Positions 1 to 8,841 of a DNA stretch of 64,000 bases are shown one piece after another. Origin of the DNA: JAABVY01 sp964627935 (GTDB lineage: Bacteria; Zixibacteria; MSB-5A5; JAABVY01); assembly GCA_964627935.1 (NCBI GenBank), contig CAZVLB010000015.1, positions 1-64,000 of the forward strand, written 5' to 3'. The notes beneath the pieces are model-generated. The model searched no databases. It saw nothing but the letters and a program-made list of their open reading frames with translations, and had not been told where the DNA came from. Each line of letters begins with the position of its first letter. Positions within the stretch are counted from its first letter, which is position 1. Position numbers and translations under genes: made by a program.

Positions 1-96
1 AAATCACAATATGGGAAGAAAAAAGCATATTCAGTTCGTCTCTTGATTTTCTGCAAGTTTTATAAATATCAAGTGTCCAATATTTCTAAAGATTAT

Positions 97-126
97 TTGA
101 TGAAATTATTAGGAATCATTTATATG
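97..126 (+). promoter_or_regulatory. possible promoter for the MacAB-type operon
   Basis: TTGATG at 97-102 and TATATG at 121-126 are separated by 18 bases, a sigma-70-like arrangement just upstream of the TTG start at 147. Both boxes deviate from consensus, so this is only a plausible promoter. Nothing else recognisable is visible in bases 1-96. Confidence 0.3.
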
Positions 127-146
127 AGTATAAAAGGACAACTGTA

Positions 147-1217
147 TTGAAGAAAAAATGGATGGTTATCCTTGCTCTTTTGGTAATCGGGATTGCGTCA
201 ATTGCAGCGGTCGTAGTTCTACAGGGCAATAGCAGCAGTCCCGGAACAAATGAGACAACAAAGGTCATGAGACGGGATATCGGTTCAACCGTTCTGGCGA
301 CCGGGATCGTCAAGCCTATGGTTGGGGCAGAAGTCAAAGTTGGTTCCAGAATTTCCGGTGTCGTCAGGCGTTTACGGGCCAATATTGGCGATCATGTTAC
401 GGATGGAGCGGTGATCGCGGAATTGGAAGACTCTGAGCTTGCCACAAGGGTACGCCAAAACCTCGCTGCCGTAGAAAAGGCTAAGGCTGATCTTGAATAC
501 GCTCGGAATCAGTTTGAACGCGAACAGGCTCTCTTCAACAAAGAACTCATATCCCAGGACCGGATTGACCAATCGAAAACCGCATTGAGAGTGGCGGAAG
601 CACTGCATGAACAGGCCCAGGCCAACCTGGAATACTCGCGGGTGCAATTGGGTTATACCAAAATTCTCAGCCCGATTGCGGGAGTAATTGCTTCGGTGTC
701 GACGCAGGAAGGTGAAACCGTTTCGGCCAGTTTGGCCGCTCCCACTTTTGTCACGATTATTGACCTTGGTCGATTGGAAGTGCAGGTGTATGTTGATGAG
801 ACCGACATCGGCAATATACAGATCGGTCAAAATGCTCGGTTTACCGTTGATACCTATAGCGATACTGATTTTAAGGGGACGGTGACTGCCATCTATCCAA
901 AGGCAATTATTCAGGACAATGTCGTCAACTACATCGTTACCCTTTCAATTGACCAGTTTCAGGGCAAGGTATTACGACCTGAAATGACAACCAATGTTAC
1001 AATACAGTTGGAGACCCGTCAGGAAGTTCTGGCGGTACCCACCAGTGCCATTTCACGGGAACGAGGTCAACGCTTCATAACCGTCGTCGATGGTGAACAA
1101 CAAACCACGCGACAAGTTAAAACCGGTTGGCGGGATGACGGCTACACTGAAATTATCGAGGGATTGCAAGAAGGAGAAACCGTCCTGGTGACACCAGCCA
1201 TTGAGGAGTATAGATAA
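147..1217 (+). CDS. MacA-like periplasmic adaptor (HlyD/RND family)
   Basis: This 356-residue protein is a membrane-fusion adaptor that would link an inner-membrane ABC exporter to an outer-membrane channel. A lysine start (MKKK) and a hydrophobic stretch at residues 5-24 give a signal anchor. A biotinyl-lipoyl-like segment (GAEVKVGSRISGVV) precedes a long coiled coil of about residues 95-170, then the second lipoyl half and beta-barrel regions, as in MacA. The start is TTG, because the upstream ATG at 124 runs into a stop and AAGGA lies about 8 bases before the TTG. The ATPase gene begins 2 bases after the stop, so the genes are co-transcribed. The substrate cannot be read from the sequence. 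Confidence 0.88.
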   Translation: MKKKWMVILALLVIGIASIAAVVVLQGNSSSPGTNETTKVMRRDIGSTVLATGIVKPMVGAEVKVGSRISGVVRRLRANIGDHVTDGAVIAELEDSELATRVRQNLAAVEKAKADLEYARNQFEREQALFNKELISQDRIDQSKTALRVAEALHEQAQANLEYSRVQLGYTKILSPIAGVIASVSTQEGETVSASLAAPTFVTIIDLGRLEVQVYVDETDIGNIQIGQNARFTVDTYSDTDFKGTVTAIYPKAIIQDNVVNYIVTLSIDQFQGKVLRPEMTTNVTIQLETRQEVLAVPTSAISRERGQRFITVVDGEQQTTRQVKTGWRDDGYTEIIEGLQEGETVLVTPAIEEYR

Positions 1218-1218
1218 T

Positions 1219-1947
1219 ATGGACCCTGTGATTCAGGCGATTCAAGTGACTAAAATTTACAACAAAGGCGGCACCAGTGAGGTACACGCCGTACGCGATA
1301 TTTCGCTGGCAGTCAACCGCGGCGAGTATGTGGCTATCATGGGGGCCTCGGGCTCGGGCAAATCCACTCTGATGAATATTCTCGGCTGCCTGGATCGACC
1401 AACCGGCGGAACTCTGCTCTTGGACGGCGTCGAGGTGAGTACGCTCGACGATGAAGCGCTCGCCGGTGTCAGGAATAGAAAGATCGGATTTGTCTTTCAG
1501 TCTTTTAACCTGCTTCCGCGCACCAGTGCCCTGGAGAACGTTGAACTGCCGCTCATATACTCGGACAAATCCGACACGCAGCGATTGGCCCGCGAGGCAC
1601 TGGAGGCGGTTGGACTGGCTGAACGCGTTGATCACAATCCGAGCGAGCTGTCCGGAGGTCAGCAACAGCGGGTTGCCATTGCCCGCGCTCTTGTTACCGA
1701 TCCAGAGTTGATCTTCGCCGATGAACCAACCGGCAATCTCGATAGTGTTTCAAGCCTTGAAATCATGGGCTTGCTCGAACAGCTCCATTCAAGGGGCAGA
1801 ACAATTATTATCGTTACTCACGAGACAGACATAGCGGAGTATGCCCACCGAATAATCCGCATAACCGATGGATCCATAGTAAGCGATACAAAGAACGACC
1901 ATCCGCGGGTGGCCGCCTCGGAAGGGGGTGCTTCACATGAAGACTAA
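1219..1947 (+). CDS. MacB/LolD-type ABC transporter ATPase
   Basis: This 242-residue nucleotide-binding subunit has Walker A GASGSGKST at residues 42-50, a Q-loop (FVFQSFNLL), signature LSGGQQQRVAIARAL, Walker B LIFADEPTGNLD and an H-loop (IVTHE). The FNLLPRTSALENVELPL segment is typical of the MacB/LolD/FtsE group, which powers mechanotransmission rather than substrate passage. ATG 1219 is preferred over an in-frame TTG at 1201, because GAGGAG at 1203-1208 is well placed for it and it follows the adaptor stop by one base. The C-terminus overlaps the next gene by 11 bases. Confidence 0.92.
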   Translation: MDPVIQAIQVTKIYNKGGTSEVHAVRDISLAVNRGEYVAIMGASGSGKSTLMNILGCLDRPTGGTLLLDGVEVSTLDDEALAGVRNRKIGFVFQSFNLLPRTSALENVELPLIYSDKSDTQRLAREALEAVGLAERVDHNPSELSGGQQQRVAIARALVTDPELIFADEPTGNLDSVSSLEIMGLLEQLHSRGRTIIIVTHETDIAEYAHRIIRITDGSIVSDTKNDHPRVAASEGGASHED

Positions 1948-3154
1948 GAGAATAATAACTCTGTCGTTCAAAAGTCTGACGAAGTATCGGATGAGGTCGT
2001 TCTTGATGATGGTTGGCGTCGTGATTGGTATCGCCGCACTTACCATGATAGTGTCTTTAGGACTTGGCGCTCAGCAAAGGGTGATTGAGCGCGTCCAGAA
2101 GTTTGGCCTGGCAAGCATGATGGTGCGCGCCGGCGCTGGCCGAGAGATGGGTCGGCCAGCCGGTTCCCAACCGACAACTTCTCTCAAGCCTGAAGATGCC
2201 CATGCCATCAAACAGGAAATTGGTGGCATTGCCGATGTGGCCCCGTTCGTGGTCAAAGGCCAGACCGAAGTTGTTTATCAGGACAAATCGACGACCACCG
2301 GAGTCTTCGGCGTTACCCCGTCATGGGCATGGGTTTGGGACTGGGGTGCAGCCCACGGGGATTTTATCTCTAACGAGGATATGGACGGTTTGTCGCGCGT
2401 CTGCGTCTTGGGTCCTACTGTGCGAACGGAACTATTCGGATCGTTAAATCCTGTCGGTGAGCAAATCCGAATCGGGTCGGTGCTTTTTGAGGTTATCGGG
2501 ATATCGCAACTAAAAGGCACCAGCCCGGCCGGCGGCGACATGGATAACCGTATTTTCATTCCACTGACGACTATGATGCGCCGCGTGGCAAATGTCGATC
2601 ACATCTCGGCGATCAAAATCAGCTTGAGTTCAGCCTCAGATATGGATAAGACTGTTACTGACATTCAGTCTTTATTGAGGGAACGACATCAGATTGCCCC
2701 CGGAATACCCGACGACTTTACCATTACGACGCCTACTGAAGTTACGAAAATGGCGGAAAAGGTCTCGGGCACGTTCAACATCTTTCTCGTTTTCGTTGCC
2801 GGTATCTCACTGATTGCCGGTGGTGTGGTAGTTGCCAACATTATGCTCATCTCGGTGAGCGAACGGCGAAAGGAGATTGGCTTACGCAAGGCACTCGGCG
2901 CCAGATACCGTGATATTAGCCGGCAATTTCTGTATGAAGCCACGGCCATAACTTTCACCGGGGGGATGATTGGTGTGGTACTCGGTACCACTGGGGCTAA
3001 GATTCTTGAATTGGTCACCGAAATCCCCGCAGCAATCTCGTGGGAAAGCGTGGCTCTCGGCGTAGTATTGTCGAGCCTGGTTGGGATTGTTGCCGGGTTG
3101 CAGCCGGCCAGAAAAGCCGCTGCTCTTCAACCAATAGAGGCAATGCGGGGCTGA
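1937..3154 (+). CDS. MacB/FtsX-type ABC permease, first copy
   Basis: This 405-residue protein has an N-terminal membrane segment (residues 16-38), a periplasmic MacB_PCD domain of about 220 residues, and three C-terminal membrane segments of the FtsX fold ending in LQPARKAAALQPIEAMRG, the usual FtsX/MacB tail. ATG 1937 is chosen over the GTG at 1928 because GAAGGGGG lies 9 bases upstream. It overlaps the ATPase gene. Unlike classical MacB, the ATPase and permease are separate polypeptides and a second permease follows, so the exporter is probably a heterodimer. Confidence 0.88.
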   Translation: MKTKRIITLSFKSLTKYRMRSFLMMVGVVIGIAALTMIVSLGLGAQQRVIERVQKFGLASMMVRAGAGREMGRPAGSQPTTSLKPEDAHAIKQEIGGIADVAPFVVKGQTEVVYQDKSTTTGVFGVTPSWAWVWDWGAAHGDFISNEDMDGLSRVCVLGPTVRTELFGSLNPVGEQIRIGSVLFEVIGISQLKGTSPAGGDMDNRIFIPLTTMMRRVANVDHISAIKISLSSASDMDKTVTDIQSLLRERHQIAPGIPDDFTITTPTEVTKMAEKVSGTFNIFLVFVAGISLIAGGVVVANIMLISVSERRKEIGLRKALGARYRDISRQFLYEATAITFTGGMIGVVLGTTGAKILELVTEIPAAISWESVALGVVLSSLVGIVAGLQPARKAAALQPIEAMRG

Positions 3155-3161
3155 TGGAACG

Positions 3162-4385
3162 GTGAAGATTGCACGAAGCATCCGCATCTCACGCAAACAA
3201 CTGATTGCGCATCCTTTGAGAACGGTACTGGCGCTGACCGGTATCATTATAGGTGTCTCTGCGGTAATTATCATCGTTGCAATCGGGAATGGTGCGCAGC
3301 GGGAAGTGCTGTCCAAAATCGAGGCAATGGGAACCAATCTGCTGATTGTCACGCCTGGGCAGGTACAAAAGACAGCCGGCCGCCAGCAGGTTAGCGGGAC
3401 CGTTACAACGCTTACGGTGGAGGATGCGGAAGCGATCGCGGAGGAATGCCCTACAGTCAGGGCAGCAGCACCGGCGCAAAGCAAGAAAATTCTGGTGAAG
3501 TATGATGTTCTCGCCTCGAATACCACGGTCATAGGAACTACCCCGGCATACCTGGACATCAGAAACATCCAGATCGCCAAGGGGCATTTCTTTTCCGAAG
3601 AGGAGAATACGGCATCACGCCGTGTAACCGTTCTGGGGCAGACTGTGGTGGATAATCTGTTTGATGGACATAGTCCCCTTGGCGAGACCATTCGAATCGG
3701 TCGCGTTCCCTTTGAAGTCATTGGAGTAATGGAGGCAAAGGGGGCGGACCTGAGCGGGACTGACCAGGACGATCAGATTCTTATACCGATCCGAACCGCG
3801 CTGCGGCGGGTGTTCAATCTCGACTATATCAATACCATCAATATCGAAGCGGTGCATTCGGATGCCATGAACCCGGCGATGAAGCAAGTCACCGAACTTT
3901 TGCGCGAGCGACACCGTCTTAACAAGCGTAATGCGCCGGACGATTTCACTATCCTGAGCCAAACAGACGTGCTTGATGCGCAACGTGAGACAACCGATAC
4001 TTTCACCCTGCTTATCGGAAGTATCGCCGGCATCTCATTGTTAGTGGGCGGGATTGGCATACTTGCTATTATGCTCATCGCTATTCGAGAAAGGACAAAC
4101 GAAATTGGGTTGCGTATGGCGGTTGGCGCAGGCCGCAAAGATGTCATGACTCAGTTTATTCTGGAGGCCACAATACTTGGCGTCTCCGGAGGGATAGCGG
4201 GAATCGTTCTGGGGCTTTTGGGCACGCTTGCTGTGCGACTTGGGACATCCTGGGCTATCAGCATCTCCGTACCTGCAATTGCTCTTTCATTTGGCTTTTC
4301 GCTGATAGTCGGCTTGGTATTCGGTGTATACCCTGCTCGCAGAGCCTCCCGACTTGATCCTATCGAGGCATTGCGAAGTGAATAG
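3162..4385 (+). CDS. MacB/FtsX-type ABC permease, second copy
   Basis: This 407-residue paralogue of the preceding permease has the same layout: an N-terminal membrane helix (HPLRTVLALTGIIIGVSAVIIIVAIGNGAQ), a MacB_PCD periplasmic domain, three C-terminal helices and the tail YPARRASRLDPIEALRSE. The start is GTG at 3162, 7 bases after the upstream stop. It is the last gene of a four-gene exporter operon (adaptor, ATPase, two permeases). No outer-membrane TolC partner is encoded beside it; the only TolC-like gene in the window is at 25251-26669. Confidence 0.87.
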   Translation: MKIARSIRISRKQLIAHPLRTVLALTGIIIGVSAVIIIVAIGNGAQREVLSKIEAMGTNLLIVTPGQVQKTAGRQQVSGTVTTLTVEDAEAIAEECPTVRAAAPAQSKKILVKYDVLASNTTVIGTTPAYLDIRNIQIAKGHFFSEEENTASRRVTVLGQTVVDNLFDGHSPLGETIRIGRVPFEVIGVMEAKGADLSGTDQDDQILIPIRTALRRVFNLDYINTINIEAVHSDAMNPAMKQVTELLRERHRLNKRNAPDDFTILSQTDVLDAQRETTDTFTLLIGSIAGISLLVGGIGILAIMLIAIRERTNEIGLRMAVGAGRKDVMTQFILEATILGVSGGIAGIVLGLLGTLAVRLGTSWAISISVPAIALSFGFSLIVGLVFGVYPARRASRLDPIEALRSE

Positions 4386-4460
4386 ATCGAACAGCCACCG
4401 ATCCGGAAGCCGGGTCATCAACATCAATCGGGCGAATTTATCGCGCCGAGTAACTGGCAA

Positions 4461-4628
4461 AAAGTACTGGGAGAGTGATATTGAGTTTTCCGGCGCTTGT
4501 AATATGTTGCTGGGTAATGGCTTAGAAATGGCGGCCCCGATATCACCCTCCCCAAACTCCAATAAAGTTCCTTTTTAGCGTTAAATCAACCTATTCGACG
4601 GCAAGTGGAACCCGTTGGTTGATAATAA
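4461..4628 (+). repeat. hairpin repeat element, copy A
   Basis: The 5' arm GAGAGTGATATTG (4471-4483) and the 3' arm CGATATCACCCTC (4538-4550) can pair around a loop of about 55 bases ending in ATGGCGGCCC. A conserved tail runs to GGAACCCGTTGG (4607-4618). The same order of blocks recurs at 6012, 28439 and 30886. The segment AAAGTACT just before the 5' arm is shared with copy D. It lies directly downstream of the MacB-type operon and upstream of the PD-(D/E)XK-like gene. Confidence 0.8.
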
Positions 4629-4783
4629 CATAACTTAAGCCTGAGATATTGCAACCGCCCAACTTGGTCAAGGATGGCCAATCGGTACCGATACATTATA
4701 GCGAGGGGAGCAAAACGTTAGGCTTCGCACACAACATTCAGATAGACATCTCGGATGGGGCTACAATAAAGGAAGGATATACA

Positions 4784-5542
4784 ATGAATTCATTATTAGA
4801 GCGTTTGTCATCCAGGGCGCAAAAGGGAAGCAAACCACGATGTCACTTCTCGACTCACGGGGATAGAGATGTCATTGCCGAGGACCTGACGAAACTGATC
4901 GATCCTTTTGGCATCATTTCAAGCTCCGACCATTGGATGCCAAAGGGTTTTGAGGACATTGAAGAAGCTCAATTACATAAAGCTCCTTTTCTCCCTGAGA
5001 ACACTCGAAATTTACTTGCGTCCTGGTGGCTATCCAAATCCAAATCATCTGCTACCACTCCGAATTGGGACATCGCCAGTACCTGTTCGGTTGCCGGCAA
5101 GAATGGCTTGCTTCTGGTTGAAGCTAAAGCGCACTTTGGCGAATTGAAGGTCGATGATCGCACCGCGGCGGAGGGGAAGAACCGCCACAGCATTAAGAGC
5201 GCAATTAGCGAGGCGAATAGCGAACTCAACCAAATCCTTCCCGGCTGGGAATTGTCCATAAACAGTCATTACCAACTTTGTAATCGCTTTGCGTGGGCAT
5301 GGAAGCTGGCCTCTCTTGGGTATCCTGTTATACTTGTTTATCTTGGATTTCTGAATGCAGTTGAAATGGGCCATTCCTTCGAAACTCATGATAGCTGGGA
5401 GTCCGCCGTACGACGCCATGCAAACACCGTGGTTCCAGAGAATGTCTGGGAACATAAGATGTCTGTCAAAGGCATCCCCATATACCCACTTATCAGAAGT
5501 TTGGAAATCCCCTTGCCACCTGGAAAGGACTTAGCAATATGA
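4784..5542 (+). CDS. uncharacterised PD-(D/E)XK nuclease-like protein
   Basis: This 252-residue protein has no name I can support. The central segment carries NWD (D96), then GLLLVEAKAH with E113-x-K115. A D followed 17 residues later by a hydrophobic strand and ExK is the active-site layout of PD-(D/E)XK nucleases and related folds. A second block (NRFAWAWKLASLGYPVILVYLGFLNAVEM) looks like a conserved family core. Nuclease activity is inference. ATG 4784 with AAGGAAGGA upstream is preferred to a longer TTG reading from 4649. It overlaps the next gene by 4 bases (ATGA). The pair lies between repeat copies A and B, as expected of a mobile module. Confidence 0.7.
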   Translation: MNSLLERLSSRAQKGSKPRCHFSTHGDRDVIAEDLTKLIDPFGIISSSDHWMPKGFEDIEEAQLHKAPFLPENTRNLLASWWLSKSKSSATTPNWDIASTCSVAGKNGLLLVEAKAHFGELKVDDRTAAEGKNRHSIKSAISEANSELNQILPGWELSINSHYQLCNRFAWAWKLASLGYPVILVYLGFLNAVEMGHSFETHDSWESAVRRHANTVVPENVWEHKMSVKGIPIYPLIRSLEIPLPPGKDLAI

Positions 5543-5955
5543 ATAGAATTACAGTCATTACAAGTCTTGCGTTAATCCTGGTTGTTACAGCTTTATCACA
5601 ACAATGTAATGCAGAGGCCAATATTGACTCTGTGCTGGTTTATCAACCGCAGGCAAAATGGATTGATCAGGATGGCACTTTGAGTTGGAAAGCGCAAGTC
5701 ATAAATGGTACAAATGATACGGCCTACTTTAATCTGTTTGTTCGAATTCTTGATACTGCTGGATTTGAGTTAACCTATACGGGGAAGATCATGGAGAAGA
5801 TCCCCCCGCAGTCAATTGGAGAGTATAAAGGAACTTTCATTGTCATCCCGAAATACTTATCACAATTCGGACGAGTCGAATTTGCTATTGAGAAGGATGG
5901 TTATTCTACTAGGATGGCAGAAGCAGCAAAATCGCGCAAGACACAAGTCAAGTAA
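5539..5955 (+). CDS. small exported protein of unknown function
   Basis: The 138-residue product begins with a clear signal peptide (MNRITVITSLALILVVTALSQQCNA). The mature part is short and beta-rich (SLSWKAQVINGTNDTAYFNLFVRILDTAG), resembling an immunoglobulin-like fold of the kind that describes bonds between interacting proteins, but I recognise no family. Its start overlaps the stop of the nuclease-like gene by 4 bases, so the two are translationally coupled. A cytoplasmic nuclease-like protein coupled to an exported partner is unusual. Confidence 0.62.
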   Translation: MNRITVITSLALILVVTALSQQCNAEANIDSVLVYQPQAKWIDQDGTLSWKAQVINGTNDTAYFNLFVRILDTAGFELTYTGKIMEKIPPQSIGEYKGTFIVIPKYLSQFGRVEFAIEKDGYSTRMAEAAKSRKTQVK

Positions 5956-6011
5956 CAGTGCTTGGCTTCCTTAAAGTAAGAAAGCACCTGCAAACACAGG
6001 AGCTCTCGAAA

Positions 6012-6117
6012 TTTATGGCGGCCCCCAATATCACTCTCCCCAAACTTTTGTGAATTTCACCTTTCAGGTCAAATTTGGCTACTCGACCGTCAAGGGAACG
6101 CGTTGGAGGACAATATC
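6012..6117 (+). repeat. hairpin repeat element, copy B (5' arm eroded)
   Basis: The right half is intact: ATGGCGGCCCCCAATATCACTCTCCCC (within 6015-6041), CAAACTTTTGTGAATT, then GGAACGCGTTGGAGG. The left arm is not recognisable; only a weak AACAGTG/CTTGG trace is seen near 5955. It sits after the exported-protein gene and at the 3' end of the acr3 operon. Confidence 0.68.
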
Positions 6118-6133
6118 TTAGTGATATGCGGGG

Positions 6134-7216
6134 TCAGGCTTTGCACTTTTGCACCTCGATCTCGCCGTCTGCAAAATACTTCCTTCGGAAGAAGAGAGCC
6201 ACATTCACCAGTCCAATAAGAACTGGAACCTCAACCAGCGGGCCGATAACTGCCGCGAATGCTACACCGGAGTTAATGCCGAAGACCGCTACGGCTACGG
6301 CTATGGCCAGTTCGAAGTTGTTGGATGCCGCTGTGAAACTGAGAGTTGTAGCCTTCGCATAGTCGGCTTTGGCCTTCTTACTCATGAAAAAACTGACCAT
6401 GAACATGACGACAAAGTAGATCAACAACGGTATTGCGATGCGAACCACATCCATCGGGATCTTTACGATCAATTCGCCCTTTAGTGAGAACATCACTAGG
6501 ATCGTGAACAGCAGTGCTATCAAGGTGATTGGGCTGATTCTCGGGACAAACACCCGGTGGTACCACTCTTTTCCCTTGGCTTTCACGAGGACGAGTCTTG
6601 TCAACATTCCTGCGATAAAGGGAATGCCAAGATAGATGAACACACTCTCGGCAATCTGGCCAATGGTCACTTCGACGACAGCACCTTCCAGTCCGAGCAG
6701 AGGCGGCAGTTTCGTTACAAAAATCCAGGCGAAAATCGAATAAAAGATTACCTGGAACACAGAATTGAATGCGACTAACCCGGCAGCGTACTCAGGATCG
6801 CCGTCGGCCATATCGTTCCAGACGATTACCATGGCGATACAACGAGCAAGGCCGATCATTATCAGACCGACCATGTATTCGGGATATCCGGATAAGAAAA
6901 CAACAGCCAGGATGAACATCAGAATGGGGCCTATAACCCAGTTTTGGATCAAACTGAGAAGCAGGATTTTGTAGTTGCGAAAGACCCGCCCCATCTCCTC
7001 ATAACGTACTTTCGCCAGGGGTGGGTACATCATAAGAATCAACCCGATGGCTATTGGGATATTCGTTGTCCCCACTGAGAATCTATCCCAGAATCCGGCG
7101 ACTCCCGGGTAGAAATGACCCCAGGCAACACCAATCGCCATAGCCGCGAATATCCACACCGTAAGATAACGGTCCAGAAAACCAAGTCTTCTGACCACAG
7201 ATCCGTCTGCTGTCAT
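6134..7216 (-). CDS. acr3: arsenite efflux permease, Acr3 family
   Basis: This 360-residue, ten-helix inner-membrane antiporter exports As(III). It has the family cysteine in LARCIAMVIVWNDMA (C126) and the conserved glutamate in GPLVEVPVLIGLV (about E329), both required in characterised Acr3 proteins. The start at 7216 has AGGAGAT upstream; a longer reading to 7492 would run through the neighbouring arsC gene. It is the last gene of the minus-strand operon arsR-arsC-arsC-acr3 and would remove the arsenite made by the two reductases. Confidence 0.95.
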   Translation of the reverse strand: MTADGSVVRRLGFLDRYLTVWIFAAMAIGVAWGHFYPGVAGFWDRFSVGTTNIPIAIGLILMMYPPLAKVRYEEMGRVFRNYKILLLSLIQNWVIGPILMFILAVVFLSGYPEYMVGLIMIGLARCIAMVIVWNDMADGDPEYAAGLVAFNSVFQVIFYSIFAWIFVTKLPPLLGLEGAVVEVTIGQIAESVFIYLGIPFIAGMLTRLVLVKAKGKEWYHRVFVPRISPITLIALLFTILVMFSLKGELIVKIPMDVVRIAIPLLIYFVVMFMVSFFMSKKAKADYAKATTLSFTAASNNFELAIAVAVAVFGINSGVAFAAVIGPLVEVPVLIGLVNVALFFRRKYFADGEIEVQKCKA

Positions 7217-7238
7217 ATATTCATCTCCTATAATCCAC

Positions 7239-7688
7239 CTAAAGAAGTGAGGCTTTATCTTCGCTATCAGTATGCGATTTGAGCCACTCCTGTATCTTTC
7301 TATCAATTTGATCCCGTACTTGACGAAACTTGGCGACTGTCTCATCCTCGTTCCCCTCAAACTTGGCCGGATCTTCAAATGGCCAGGATAGCTTTTCAAG
7401 GGCAAAAGGATAGATGCTGGGACAGTTTTCCTCTGCGTGCCGGCAAACAAAGATCGCATACCTAAACGAATGTTTGCCAAGCACAGTATCAACGCCCTTG
7501 GACACCTGACCCGAGATGTCTATTCCGATCTCATCCATGACCCTAACCGCCAGTGGATGAACCGGCCGGGGTTCAAGTCCGACGCTATATGCCTCGAAAC
7601 GTTCCCCAGCGTGTTTACGAAGAAACCCCTCTGCCATCTGACTCCGGCAGGAATTACCGGTACATAAAAACAGTACATTATTCTTCAT
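7239..7688 (-). CDS. arsC: thioredoxin-coupled arsenate reductase, copy 1
   Basis: This 149-residue protein is an arsenate reductase of the low-molecular-weight tyrosine-phosphatase fold. The P-loop CTGNSCRS starts at C9, and the cysteine pair C82/C89 (VCRHAEENCP) matches the relay of the S. aureus pI258-type enzyme, which passes electrons to thioredoxin. It lies 22 bases upstream of acr3 and overlaps the second arsC by 4 bases (ATGA). At the relay site it has CRHAEENC where copy 2 has CSDADQNC, so the two are diverged paralogues and not a recent duplication. Confidence 0.93.
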   Translation of the reverse strand: MKNNVLFLCTGNSCRSQMAEGFLRKHAGERFEAYSVGLEPRPVHPLAVRVMDEIGIDISGQVSKGVDTVLGKHSFRYAIFVCRHAEENCPSIYPFALEKLSWPFEDPAKFEGNEDETVAKFRQVRDQIDRKIQEWLKSHTDSEDKASLL

Positions 7689-8131
7689 GTCTTGTCCCTC
7701 TGCTGTGTTTTAGGTAGAGAAACTGGCAACTTATCAACAAATTCTTTAATTTCATCCCGCACGCGCCGGTAGTGCGATAGTGCCTCTTCTTGTGACTTTG
7801 CGTCCTTGGCCAGCCTGGGCGGATCATCAAAACCATGATGAATCTTGACCGCCTTTCCGGGAAAAATCGGGCAGTTTTGGTCAGCATCCGAGCAAACGGT
7901 GATAACGTAATCAAAATCTTTGGTTTCAAGATCAGCAATCGTCTTTGACTTGTGACCGGAGATATCAACGCCCGCCTCAGCCATGACCTTGACAGCATTG
8001 GGATTAAGGCCGTGTTTCTCCGTTCCGGCTAAAAAGGCTTCTATAACGCCTGACTTTAGATGTCGCGCCCAGCCTTCGGCCATCTGACTGCGACAGGAGT
8101 TCCCGGTGCACAAAAAAAGTATCTTCAACAT
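7685..8131 (-). CDS. arsC: thioredoxin-coupled arsenate reductase, copy 2
   Basis: The 148-residue protein has the P-loop CTGNSCRS from C8 and the relay pair C80/C87 (TVCSDADQNCPIF), the classic ArsC sequence for this family. It reduces arsenate to arsenite in the cytoplasm with thioredoxin as donor. Its start at 8131 overlaps the end of the arsR gene by 7 bases, and its stop overlaps the next arsC start. Having two reductases in series with Acr3 suggests arsenate is the main stress, or that one has another oxyanion or phosphatase role. Confidence 0.94.
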   Translation of the reverse strand: MLKILFLCTGNSCRSQMAEGWARHLKSGVIEAFLAGTEKHGLNPNAVKVMAEAGVDISGHKSKTIADLETKDFDYVITVCSDADQNCPIFPGKAVKIHHGFDDPPRLAKDAKSQEEALSHYRRVRDEIKEFVDKLPVSLPKTQQRDKT

Positions 8132-8502
8132 CGATTCTGCCTTTCACACAGTTCTTCAGGATTGCACTTCAGAATTCTCTTAAGGCGCTTATTGTCCTCT
8201 CTGGCCGTCTGGGTGTTTTGGGCGGTTGCCAGGATCAAATCAAGAGCAGCTATTGGAACTCCCCTGGCATCAGACGCGGACAACCTGTAGTAGACCCATC
8301 GGCCCTTCTTACGGGACTCGACCAAACCTGCTTCCTTGAGGATTTGTAGATGCTTGGATATGGTGGAAGGAGCCAACTCCAATAATTCCACGATCTGGCA
8401 GACACACAGTTCATAATCCCGCAGAGCCAAAACAGCCCTGATCCGGGTTTCATCACCCAACGCCTTGAGTGCTTTTACGTCGGGAACGGTCACTATTGCC
8501 AC
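8125..8502 (-). CDS. arsR: ArsR/SmtB-family repressor (arsenite-type)
   Basis: This winged-helix repressor has about 125 residues. It contains ELCVCQIVELLELAPSTISKHLQILKEAGLV: the ELCVCQ motif is the As(III)-binding cysteine site of ArsR proteins, followed by the recognition helix. The C-terminus has further cysteines (CNPEELCERQNRC). GTG 8502 fits best, with GAGG 7 bases upstream; a TTG at 8508 is the alternative. It heads the arsC-arsC-acr3 genes with overlaps throughout. A near-consensus promoter with an overlapping palindrome lies at 8842-8879. Confidence 0.9.
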   Translation of the reverse strand: MAIVTVPDVKALKALGDETRIRAVLALRDYELCVCQIVELLELAPSTISKHLQILKEAGLVESRKKGRWVYYRLSASDARGVPIAALDLILATAQNTQTAREDNKRLKRILKCNPEELCERQNRC

Positions 8503-8536
8503 GTACAAACCTCGCTTTTCAAAACAACATTGCCCG

Positions 8537-8758
8537 CTATATCACATAAGCCAGAGCAAGCAGACCGCAGTTCATCAGCATTCCAATTGAAATATATCCA
8601 TGACACCATGGATCCTCGCGAAGGCGTACAAAGTCCTGTATCTCCGTTGCGTTTATCTTCTTTGCACGCCGACGAATAGCAGCTACAGTCAGTCGCCAAA
8701 CGAAAAACGCCGCCACCGTGAGGGCGAGATACAAACATATGACGAAAATTGTATTCAT
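8537..8758 (-). CDS. small predicted membrane protein
   Basis: A 73-residue reading frame with hydrophobic segments at about residues 3-25 and 56-73 and a basic linker (RRRAKK), so probably two membrane spans. I recognise no family. It lies between the ars promoter and arsR, in the same direction, so it would be the first gene of the operon. The ribosome-binding site is poor (AAGGA directly abuts the ATG), which leaves doubt that it is translated. An overlapping 128-residue frame (8493-8879) is less likely because it crosses the promoter. Confidence 0.42.
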   Translation of the reverse strand: MNTIFVICLYLALTVAAFFVWRLTVAAIRRRAKKINATEIQDFVRLREDPWCHGYISIGMLMNCGLLALAYVI

Positions 8759-8841
8759 TCCTTATTAAAAGCCCTTTAAGCCTTATCGGATGAGCATCCT
8801 TATTCGGCATACTCAAACCTGTTTCAATACTACATTTCGTC

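Noticed and set aside
2882..3721. 279-residue minus-strand frame across the two MacB-type permeases
   Set aside because: It overlaps two well-supported genes in the opposite direction and has no recognisable domain.
4657..4721. GCCCAAC and GTTAGGC boxes resembling an integron attC site
   Set aside because: The inner arms do not pair, and the hairpin repeats differ in orientation relative to the genes they flank, so integron cassettes are not supported.
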